Source: Nocardiopsis quinghaiensis
Lineage (GTDB): Bacteria; Actinomycetota; Actinomycetes; Streptosporangiales; Streptosporangiaceae
Length of the DNA stretch: 64,000 nucleotides
Assembly: GCF_008638365.1 (NCBI RefSeq)
Contig: NZ_VWVU01000032.1
Coordinates: forward strand, 1-64,000
Direction of reading: 5' to 3'
A program made the translations under genes and the position numbers. Within the stretch, counting starts at the first letter, position 1, and each line of letters starts with the position of its first letter. The notes under the pieces are model-generated. The model was not told the origin of the DNA and made no database searches. It worked only from the letters and a program-made list of their open reading frames with translations. Positions 7,670-14,964 of this stretch are shown here, in pieces.

Positions 7670-8338
7670 ATGAACGCCGCAAGAATCTACACCCGCTGCC
7701 AGGACCGCATGCTCGGCCTCGCGGACGGCCTGAGCGCGGAACAGCTCTCCACCCCCGTCCCCGCCCTGCCCGCGTGGAACGTCCAGCAGACCTACGCCCA
7801 CCTGGTCGGGCTCTGCGCGGACGTGGTCGCGGAGCGGATCGTCCCCCCGGCCGACGACACCGTGACCGCACGCCAGGTGGCCGACCTCGCCCACCTCGAC
7901 ATCGCCGGACTCTGCGCGGCCTGGCGCGAGGACACCCCGGCGCTGCTGCGGGTCTTCGCCACCCAGAAGCGGGCCCGCTACTCCCTGCCCGCCGTGGACG
8001 TGTGGCATCACGAGAACGACGTGCGGGGCGCACTGGGCCTGGGGGCCCAGACCCAGGACGCCGACGAACTGGCGGACTTCAACCTCGGCGCGATGAGCCG
8101 CGCGTGGTCCCCGGAACTGCCCGGGGTGCGCGTGCTGGCGACCGACACCGGGCAGGAGTGGGCCTTCGGTGAGCGGGCCGACCTGGAGTGGTCCGCCACG
8201 GCCTTCGAACTGGTCCGGGCGACCACCGGCCGCCGTAGCGCCGTCCAGACGCGCGCCATGGACTGGAGCGGCGACCCCTCGGCCGTGCTCGACCGCCTGT
8301 CGGCGTTCCCGTTCCCGGAGTCCGGCCTGCGGGTCTGA
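7670..8338 (+). CDS. Maleylpyruvate isomerase / mycothiol-dependent (DinB-like) family protein
   Basis: A 222-residue protein of the actinobacterial mycothiol-binding maleylpyruvate isomerase superfamily (four-helix DinB-like fold). The start of the protein resembles the family (an early helix, then PALPAWNVQQTYAHL with a metal-binding-type His), and VDVWHHENDVRGALG carries the second His region. ATG 7670 fits this N-terminus. An ATG at 7598 would add 24 non-conserved residues and read through the palindrome. No Shine-Dalgarno precedes 7670, so a leaderless transcript is likely. The actual substrate is unknown; many members serve in mycothiol-linked detoxification. Confidence 0.75.
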   Translation: MNAARIYTRCQDRMLGLADGLSAEQLSTPVPALPAWNVQQTYAHLVGLCADVVAERIVPPADDTVTARQVADLAHLDIAGLCAAWREDTPALLRVFATQKRARYSLPAVDVWHHENDVRGALGLGAQTQDADELADFNLGAMSRAWSPELPGVRVLATDTGQEWAFGERADLEWSATAFELVRATTGRRSAVQTRAMDWSGDPSAVLDRLSAFPFPESGLRV

Positions 8339-8371
8339 CCGCTTCCGGGGTGGTGCGCCGCCCGGAGCGGG

Positions 8372-8971
8372 TCAGGGCCGGTAGGGGATGCGGTCCAGAG
8401 CCCGCACCTCACCCAGCGTGGACCACTCGTTGCGGCCCAGCCGCGCCAGCGGGCGCAGCAGGGCCGCCTCGGGGTGCCCGTCCACCAGCACCGCCTCGTC
8501 CACGGCCGCGCGGACCACCCGGCCGAGCACCACGGTGGAGTCGCCCAGCCCCAGCGTCGAGTGCAGCACGCACTCCAGCGCCACCGGGGAGTCCGCGACC
8601 CGGGGCGGGCGCACCTCCGTGCTGGCCTCGCGCCCGATCCCCAGCGCGTCGAACTCGCTCACCTCCGGCGGATAGGGGGTGCCGCTGGCGTTCACCTGGT
8701 CCCGCAACGGCTCCGGGGCCAGGTTCACCACGAACTCGCCGGTCCGCTCCGCGTTGCGCAGCGAGTCCTTGCGCCGCACCGACGTGAACTGCACGATCGG
8801 CGGATCGACGCAGGAGACCGTGAAGAAGGAGTGCGGGGCCAGGTTGTCCACGCCCTCCTCGGACGTGGTGGAGACCCACGCGATCGGGCGCGGCACCACC
8901 ACGGCCGTCATCAGCTGGTAGAACGCCCGTCCGGGCAGGTCGTCTGGAGTCCATTCGGTACGCATCGGCAC
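8372..8971 (-). CDS. Flavin reductase-like, FMN-binding split-barrel protein
   Basis: A 199-residue protein of the DIM6/NTAB flavin reductase-like family. PRPIAWVST and the N-LAPHSFF region form the typical FMN-binding start, and RKDSLRN and GEFVVN follow the family pattern. The start could be GTG 8971 or ATG 8965; neither has a clear ribosome site. It is convergent with the isomerase-like gene, 33 bases away. Such proteins reduce flavin for partner monooxygenases or act as stand-alone FMN oxidoreductases. No partner is adjacent, so its role is open. Confidence 0.8.
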   Translation of the reverse strand: MPMRTEWTPDDLPGRAFYQLMTAVVVPRPIAWVSTTSEEGVDNLAPHSFFTVSCVDPPIVQFTSVRRKDSLRNAERTGEFVVNLAPEPLRDQVNASGTPYPPEVSEFDALGIGREASTEVRPPRVADSPVALECVLHSTLGLGDSTVVLGRVVRAAVDEAVLVDGHPEAALLRPLARLGRNEWSTLGEVRALDRIPYRP

Positions 8972-9121
8972 CGATTATGCCGCCCCTTACGCCGCCCCGC
9001 GCCGACCGCGCCGTGTGGCGGGCGCACCGCGGAGCGCCAGTACGGACACCACCGCGCCGCCGGGGGAACGCGGTCCGGCACGGAGAGGACGGACCGGAAG
9101 GACCCGGGCCGGTCCCGGGGC

Positions 9122-9586
9122 TCAGCTCACGGCCTGCCTGACGAGGGCGGCGATCGTCTCCTCGGCCTTCTCCGTCAGCTCGGTCACGGCGTACGAGGTG
9201 GGCCACAGACCGCCGGGATCGTCGAGGTTCGCCTCGGCGGTGAATCCGAATGACGAGTAGCGCTCCTTGTCCGCCTTTCCGCTACGGAAGAAGCAGACCA
9301 CTTTCCCCTTCCTGGCATAGGCCGGCTGCCCGTACCACAGTTTCGGCGCCAGCTCTGGTGCGGTGCTGGTGATGATGGCGTGGACGCGTTCGGCCACCGC
9401 GCGGTCGGATGACTCCATCCCGGCGATCTTCGACAGCACGTCGAGTTCGGCGGCGGCGGCCTTGCCGCCACGACCGCGGCTCGACTCCTTCCTCAGCTCC
9501 GCCGCACGTTCCTTCATGGCGACACGCTCCTGATCGGAGAAACCCTCCGACTTCCTGTCGCCCTTCCCCGTGGTGTGCGTGCTCAT
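9122..9586 (-). CDS. DUF1801 (YdhG-like) protein
   Basis: A 154-residue protein. The C-terminal half (about 55-154) has the DUF1801 pattern: PELAPKLWYGQPAY, then a strand with VVCFF and a KERYSSFGF segment. The N-terminal 50 residues are charged and helical (KERAAELRKE). AGGAGG lies nine bases before ATG 9586, so that start is preferred over the in-frame GTG at 9595, which abuts the site. The family is structurally known but has no established biochemical role. Confidence 0.8.
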   Translation of the reverse strand: MSTHTTGKGDRKSEGFSDQERVAMKERAAELRKESSRGRGGKAAAAELDVLSKIAGMESSDRAVAERVHAIITSTAPELAPKLWYGQPAYARKGKVVCFFRSGKADKERYSSFGFTAEANLDDPGGLWPTSYAVTELTEKAEETIAALVRQAVS

Positions 9587-9879
9587 GGTCGTCACCCTCC
9601 TGTCCGTGATCGGTGTGCGGTGCCCGTCACGCTAGCCCCGCCGGGACACCCGGCGCTTCTCGATTCCTGATCGACGCCGCAGGGCCCGTGACCGCTGGAC
9701 GCCGTCCTCCTCGGAACCGCGGAATCCGCCGGCGGGCGAGCCGCCGTCGGGGCTGCACAAACCGATCAGGGTGCCTACTCCGGACACTTCACCGGCCCCG
9801 CGACGGCCACCACCGGATGGTCGCAGCACCCGACCGCTGACCGAGACCGCCGGCACACGGGGCGCTGCCGTCACGGACT

Positions 9880-10176
9880 CGGCTCTGCCGACGGCGACGC
9901 AGGAACTGGTGAAGATCCGCGTCAGCCAGACCAACGGCTGCGGCTTCGTTCACCGAGGCCGAGCGCGCCGCCCTGGAGTTGGCGGAGCAGGGCATCCGTA
10001 TCGCCGACGCGACCGGGGGTGTCACCGACGTGGCCTGGGCGAAGGCCGCCAAGCACCACGACGAGGACCAGCTGGCCGCCCTGGTGTCCCTCATCGCCCT
10101 CGTCAACGCCTTCAACCGTGCGAACGTCATCGTCCGGCAGCCCGTCGACGACTACCAGCCTGGCCAGTTCGGCTGA
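9880..10176 (+). pseudogene. Broken AhpD / carboxymuconolactone decarboxylase-family gene
   Basis: Two pieces of an alkylhydroperoxidase AhpD-type protein lie in different frames. The first (about 9880-9947) reads LVKIRVSQTNGCGF, the family segment that leads into the CxxC redox site. The second (about 9948-10176) reads FTEAERAALELAEQGIRIAD and ends in LVNAFNRANVIVRQPV, the usual C-terminal half. The CxxC-xxxH active-site segment between them, about 100 bases, is missing and the frame shifts at the junction. The gene should therefore be non-functional. Confidence 0.75.
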
Positions 10177-10212
10177 CCACGGGCCCCGGGCCCGGATGCA
10201 CGGCTCCCGGCC

Positions 10213-10665
10213 TCAGGACGGGGTGGAGTCGTCCGCGGAGATGAGGGCCAGCCCCGTCTGGGGATCCACCTTCTTGCGCAGGTGGGCGGGTGTCTCGGTG
10301 AGGACGACCTCCATGGTCGGGAACACGCGCAACTCCTTCAGGTGCCCGGCCAGGGCGGTGGAGTCCTCGCGTCCCAGGACGATGTGCGCGTGCAGGGCGG
10401 CCTTGCCCTGGTTGTCGGCGATGTCGCCGATACAGGAGGCGATCTCCATCTGCTCGTCGAAGCCGGTGTACCGGTACTCGCTGGTGTCGCGGTCGAAGTA
10501 GCCGAGGGTGACGTGGCTGGCGGCGCCGATGGCGGTCAGGCTCGCGGCGGTGACGCCGTTGGCTTCGGCGAAACCGGTGATCTGCTCGAACGCCTCGTCG
10601 CCCTTGTCCATGACGAGCAGGAACGTGCGCAGCCCGTTCTCCTCCAGCAACCGGGTGGACTTCAT
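10213..10665 (-). CDS. PPC/DUF296 domain protein
   Basis: A 150-residue protein consisting of one PPC (plant and prokaryote conserved, DUF296) domain. LVMDKGDEAFEQITGFAEANG, GAASHVTLGYFDRD and LHAHIVLG follow the family order, the last with the metal-binding-type His pair. ATG 10665 follows GGAGGGGG at a good distance; longer upstream frames are not conserved. Bacterial PPC proteins form trimers; some act in small-molecule or DNA-related roles, but no function is settled. It is convergent with the broken AhpD gene. Confidence 0.85.
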   Translation of the reverse strand: MKSTRLLEENGLRTFLLVMDKGDEAFEQITGFAEANGVTAASLTAIGAASHVTLGYFDRDTSEYRYTGFDEQMEIASCIGDIADNQGKAALHAHIVLGREDSTALAGHLKELRVFPTMEVVLTETPAHLRKKVDPQTGLALISADDSTPS

Positions 10666-11099
10666 CGGTGCCCCCTCCACTGCCCTGACACCGGTCAGGA
10701 GAAGACCGGTGCGTACGGAGCGATGTCGTAAGCCTTCTGGGTCGTCTGGGACGTGTCTCGTGTCCGAGGCGTCGGTAGACGTCCTGGCCACCTGCCCATC
10801 GACCAGGAGGCATACACCACCGGCGAACACCAGTACCCTCCCGCCCTCCGCGTCACCGACCTCCCAGGACGGTGCGGACGCACCCACCCCAGGGGTCGCG
10901 GATCTGTGGCTCCTGTACGTTCAAGCCGAGCACCTGCCGCGCGTGCACGCCGAACATCTGGGTCAGACAGCGGTGCACCCCGATGCCGTCGATGTCGACG
11001 TACCGCGTCCACGGCACCCGGGCCATGACGCCGGCCACGGCCGGTGCCACCCCCGGAGCAGGACCGTGATGAGCCGGTCAGGTTCCGTCCGACCTCGCA
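10666..11099. other. Gene-poor stretch with one unassigned minus-strand remnant
   Basis: No intact gene is supported here. On the minus strand, about 11050-10853, a 65-codon open frame has protein-like content (WTRYVDIDGIGVHRCLTQMF) but no ribosome site and no recognised family. It is followed by frame-broken sequence. The stretch looks like decayed coding DNA next to the Nudix remnant. Confidence 0.4.
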
Positions 11100-11392
11100 G
11101 GTGCACCGCGGGGGCGATGGCGAGACAGGCGGCGGAGACGGTGCGTCCTCGCGGGTCTCGGCCAGGGTGCCCGTAGGCACCCGACTGCTCCAGACGGAGC
11201 CCCGTCGCGTCGCGGCCGGCCTCTTCCCGCGACTCCCCGCGGGCCGCGCCGAATATGCCCTCACCGGAATCCGGGATGGACCCGTAGGGGAGGGCCGGTT
11301 CGCCTTTGCGCGGCTCGATGCCCCTTTCGGGGAGGATGACGCGGAGGATCTGGGGACCGAAGGGCCAGGCTGACCAGGTCGACGGTCAGCGG
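11100..11392 (-). pseudogene. Frameshifted Nudix hydrolase remnant
   Basis: Read on the minus strand from 11392, the first segment gives PLTVDLVSLALRS. After a one-base frame change near 11348 it continues LRVILPERGIEPRKGEPALP, then GAARGESREEAGRDATG, which matches the REXXEEXG part of a Nudix box, and LEQSGAYGHPGRDPRGRTVS. This is the order of NrtR-like/ADP-ribose Nudix proteins. The frame change and the missing C-terminus indicate a dead gene. Confidence 0.65.
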
Positions 11393-11423
11393 CACGGGGT
11401 GGTCGCCAGGTTTCGTTCGGCAT

Positions 11424-11852
11424 GCGACGAGCCTGTCTCCTTGTCAGTTCAGCGGAAATCCCTTCCTGAAAACTGGTTCTCTTTTATGTGCTTTTTATTG
11501 GTGCGCCGAAACGGTCGCGGACACGGGTGCCGCCCCGGTGCGAGGACGGCGCTGCGGTGAGCACGTGTCCGCCCTTGGGGATGGCTTATTTTCGGTCCCA
11601 CGTGAACTCATATTTGGTGGTCGTCGAATAAAGACTGCCCGGGTGTTCGAGTGCGTCTGGCCAGTTGAAGTGGGTTTGTGCGGTGGCTGTGTTCCTGGTG
11701 TCATTAATCTTGGTTTTTGGTCTGTATTTATACTCCTGGGGTTTGTGGGTCGCTATGGGAATTTGGTAACTTCCTTGTGGCCGGAGCGGGACGTGGGCGT
11801 CTCGCCCGGATTCTTTTTCGGTCATAGATGGAATGTGTAGGCACCACCCGTA
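11424..11852. other. AT-richer non-coding stretch ahead of the DNRLRE gene
   Basis: Runs such as CTTTTTATTGG and ATTTATACTCC make this the lowest-GC part of the first 60 kb. Short open frames on both strands lack ribosome sites and family features. It may hold the promoter of the secreted protein downstream, or be imported DNA. Confidence 0.45.
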
Positions 11853-13046
11853 ATGCGTCGTTCCCTGTTCCGGGCGACGGCGGTTTGTGCGGCTTGCGCT
11901 CTGGCTCTTGCGCTGGGGGTGGCTGCTCCCGCCACAGCCGACGAGGAGGCCCCCGCCGCCACCGGCGGCACGGCCGCCTCCGGGGAACGCGGCGCCTCGG
12001 GGGAGCGGAGCGGTGAACCGGGCGAGTACGCCTCGGCCGATGGGGGACCCAGCGACGCGACCGGACCCGACGTCCCCTCCGCCGCCGATGGTTCTTCCGC
12101 CCCCGTGCGCTCCGGCGGCGGTCGGGCCGAGGCCGAAAGCTCCCTGTGGACCTACGTGGACCGCGCCTTTCCCGACCGGTCCCGCGGCGGTGCGGAGACC
12201 GCCAGCGTGGGCACGGGGCGCCTGGCCTGGGACCGTGTCTACACCCGCAGGGCCCTGTTCCGGTTCCCGGTCGAGCTCGGGCCGGGCACCGCCGTGGACT
12301 CCGCCGTGCTGCGCACCGAGGTGGTGTGGTCCTACGACTGCGTCAGCGACTCCTTCGCGCAGCTGCACCGGGTCGATCCCTTCGACGGCGGGACCACGTG
12401 GAACGACCAGCCCACGGCCCACGCCCTGCTCGACACCCGAAGGGTCCGGGGCGGGCGGGCCGCCTGCCCCGTGAGCGGCGGTGTGGAGTTCGACGTGACC
12501 GAGGCCTACCAGCGGGCCGTGGACGACGGAGAACGCCACCTGCACCTGCGGCTCGCCGAACGCGACGAGTCCGGGAGCACGGCATGGCGCCGCTTCGACG
12601 TCGAGGGCGATCCGCCGGTGCTGGTGGTCGAGCACAGCACACCGCGGGCCCCGGGAACGGCCTCTGAGCTGACCGGCCTCCCGGCCGGCTCCCGAGCCGG
12701 TGCCGCGGACTCCGGTCCGTCCGGTGAGCGCTCCGCCGTCCATGACGAGGGCTCGCCGGGCCTTGCGCCGCACCGGTCCGCAGGAGGGCCCGGCCTTCCC
12801 GGCGACACCGTCCCGGGGACCGGGGGAGCCGACGACGTCCGTGTCCATGGCCTCGTTTCCGTCGGTCGGCTCCGGACCGGGGGTGAGCGGGTCCGTTTCC
12901 GGCGGGGGGAACGGACCGACCGCCCGACCGCTCCGGTCGGCCGTCGGCGACAGGACGGGGACACGGTCCCCAGGGCCCGGGGACCTCCGGGCATCGCGCC
13001 GGTCGGAGACCGCACACCGGTCCACCGGCCGAGGAGAAACGGTTGA
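11853..13046 (+). CDS. Secreted DNRLRE-domain protein with irregular C-terminus
   Basis: A 397-residue predicted secreted protein. Signal peptide about 1-30 (cleavage after ATA), then a Gly/Ser/Glu-rich low-complexity region to about 90. A DNRLRE-type beta domain follows (about 95-270): LWTYVDRAFPDRS, RRALFRFPVEL, SYDCVSDSF, TTWNDQP and GVEFDVTEAYQRAV. This domain usually precedes LamG or Rhs-like repeats in actinobacterial surface proteins. Here everything after about residue 272 is Arg/Gly/Pro-rich and not protein-like, suggesting that a frameshift or deletion has replaced the original C-terminal part. No clear ribosome site precedes the ATG. Confidence 0.6.
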   Translation: MRRSLFRATAVCAACALALALGVAAPATADEEAPAATGGTAASGERGASGERSGEPGEYASADGGPSDATGPDVPSAADGSSAPVRSGGGRAEAESSLWTYVDRAFPDRSRGGAETASVGTGRLAWDRVYTRRALFRFPVELGPGTAVDSAVLRTEVVWSYDCVSDSFAQLHRVDPFDGGTTWNDQPTAHALLDTRRVRGGRAACPVSGGVEFDVTEAYQRAVDDGERHLHLRLAERDESGSTAWRRFDVEGDPPVLVVEHSTPRAPGTASELTGLPAGSRAGAADSGPSGERSAVHDEGSPGLAPHRSAGGPGLPGDTVPGTGGADDVRVHGLVSVGRLRTGGERVRFRRGERTDRPTAPVGRRRQDGDTVPRARGPPGIAPVGDRTPVHRPRRNG

Positions 13047-13590
13047 CGGACGACGGAACCCCTCTCTCCCGATGCGGTATCCGGGCGGGCGGAGGAACCG
13101 CGTCGGCGGTAGCCCGAGGGGGTCGGGCAGTCCGCTCCCGGAGCGCCACGGTGGGGCGCGGTGCCCGGAAGCGGGCAAGGAGCCGTCTCATCGCCGCACC
13201 GGCCACAGAGCAGGGTGGCCACCTGCGGTGACGGCACGGTTCCGCGCCGGCGAGAGAGGTGTTCGTCCCCGATGCCGGACACACCTACGGCGGAGTCTGG
13301 CGGGACTCCGCCGCCGGGAGGCCGCGGTGGTCCGGAACCACCTGTGTGCATGGGCACCACACAGGAGGATTCCGGGCCGCCACCGGCGTCTGCGCGCGGA
13401 GGTCGGTCCGGTCCCTCGCGCGGAGTCCGAGGTATCCGGATTCCCCGAAGGGAGAGTCCTGCGGCCCCGAGCCGCGGGGCGGAGGACCGGCGGTGGGGCT
13501 TCTCAACCGATCAAGACCGTCCTCCAACCATGCGCTTACCTCGAAGTCCCATGATCGGATCTCGGAAGCTGATCGAGGACGAGGAGTCCG
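13047..13590. other. Intergenic stretch without recognisable gene
   Basis: Open frames occur in all directions, as expected from GC bias, but none has a ribosome site, a domain or actinobacterial codon pattern. The last 40 bases carry the GAGGACGAGGAG ribosome site of the DUF3500 gene. Part of the stretch may be lost C-terminal coding sequence of the DNRLRE gene. Confidence 0.4.
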
Positions 13591-14811
13591 ATGTCCACCG
13601 ACGGGAAGAGCACCACCACGCCCGACGCACCGGCCGCACGGCTCGGAGCCCGTGCGCGCCTGGCACGGTTCGGACGGCACGGTGCCGTCGCCCTGGCCCT
13701 GGGGGTCGGCCTGGCACTGACCGGTTGCGCCGCCACCGGGGCGGAGACGACCTCCGCCACCGGGACCGCGGTGAGCACGAGCGCCGGCGGTGCGAACACC
13801 GCCGAGGTCGTGGCAGCGGCCGACGCGTTCCTGGACACGTTGTCGGATGAGCAGCGCCGGGCCGTCGTGTACGACTTCGACGACGAGGCCAAGGCGACGG
13901 GGTGGTCGAACTTCCCGGTCACCTTCGTGGAGCGCAACGGGATCTCGCTCGCGGACCTGAACGAGGAGCAGGAGGAGGCCGCCCTGGCGGTCATGGAGAC
14001 GGCCCTCAGCGAGGAGGGCTACCAGGAACTGCTCGACATCCGTACCGCCGACGCCTACCTGGACGCCGACCAGGACGACACGTCCGGGAGCGCCTCCGGG
14101 GGACAGGCACCGGACGGGCAGGCGCCCGACGGGGGACGGCCGCCCGAGGGCGGTGGGGGACCGGGTGGCGGCGACCTCTCCTTCGGCGAGGACCTGTACT
14201 ACATCGCGTTCTTCGGCGAGCCGAGCGAGACCGAGCAGTTCATGGTGCAGTACGGCGGCCACCACGCGGCGTACAACATCACCTACGAGGGCGACGACGT
14301 GAGCCTGTCGCCCACCCTGACCGGGACCGAGCCCACGGAGTTCGAGTACGAGGGCGAGTCGTACGCTCCCCTGGCGGGCAAGCGGTCCGGTGCTCTGGAG
14401 GCCGTCGCCTCTCTGAGCGAGGAGCAGCTGGCCCGGGCCGAGATCGAGAACGAGGAAGACGACCTCGTGCTGGGCCCGGGTGAGGACGCCCCCTTCCCGG
14501 AGGAGGAGGGGATCCTGGTGAGCGACCTCGACCAGGAGCAGCAGGACAAGGTGACGGAGATGCTGCGCGCCTGGGCCGGTGACCTGGACGAGGAGGCGGC
14601 CGAGGCGTTGGTCGACAAGTACGTCTCCGAGTACGACCAGACCTACCTGAGCTGGAGCGGCTCCACCGAGCCCGACGACGTCGAGACCTACATCCGTCTC
14701 GACGGGCCCTCCGCGTGGATCGAGTACTCCAACCAGCCCGGCGTGGAGACCGACCAGGTCCACCAGCACACCGTGTTCCGCGACCAGACGGCCGACTACG
14801 GCTGGGAGTGA
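13591..14811 (+). CDS. DUF3500 lipoprotein
   Basis: A 406-residue secreted lipoprotein. A hydrophobic segment ends in the lipobox LALTGC with Cys46 as the lipid anchor; the long basic N-terminus (RLGARARLARFGRHG) precedes it. The remainder matches the DUF3500 family: FLDTLSDEQRRAVVYDFDD, SLADLNEEQ, YYIAFFGEPS, and the end HQHTVFRDQTADYG. A Gly/Pro-rich insert lies at about 165-190. GAGGAG precedes the ATG. The family is common in soil bacteria next to secreted enzymes and has no proven function. It is convergent with the ABC permease, with a hairpin between. Confidence 0.85.
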   Translation: MSTDGKSTTTPDAPAARLGARARLARFGRHGAVALALGVGLALTGCAATGAETTSATGTAVSTSAGGANTAEVVAAADAFLDTLSDEQRRAVVYDFDDEAKATGWSNFPVTFVERNGISLADLNEEQEEAALAVMETALSEEGYQELLDIRTADAYLDADQDDTSGSASGGQAPDGQAPDGGRPPEGGGGPGGGDLSFGEDLYYIAFFGEPSETEQFMVQYGGHHAAYNITYEGDDVSLSPTLTGTEPTEFEYEGESYAPLAGKRSGALEAVASLSEEQLARAEIENEEDDLVLGPGEDAPFPEEEGILVSDLDQEQQDKVTEMLRAWAGDLDEEAAEALVDKYVSEYDQTYLSWSGSTEPDDVETYIRLDGPSAWIEYSNQPGVETDQVHQHTVFRDQTADYGWE

Positions 14812-14888
14812 GACAGCCACGGGGCCGCTTCGGAGCACGGGGCCCGCGGGGCCGCGGGCCGGTGTCCGCGTCCCCGCCGCCGAGTACC

Positions 14889-14922
14889 GGGCCGGGCGGC
14901 CCCTCCGGCGGCCGCCCGGCCC
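14889..14922. terminator. Bidirectional terminator hairpin
   Basis: Perfect 13-bp arms (14889-14901 GGGCCGGGCGGCC and 14910-14922) enclose an 8-base loop between the convergent DUF3500 and permease genes. It could serve both transcripts. Confidence 0.65.
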
Positions 14923-14964
14923 GGCACCGCGTCGGGACGCACCCGGCGGCCGCCGTCGCCGGAG

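Noticed and set aside
11538-11840. A 100-codon + frame in the AT-rich patch
   Set aside because: Lacks a ribosome site and recognisable features; hydrophobic content may come from T-rich sequence alone.
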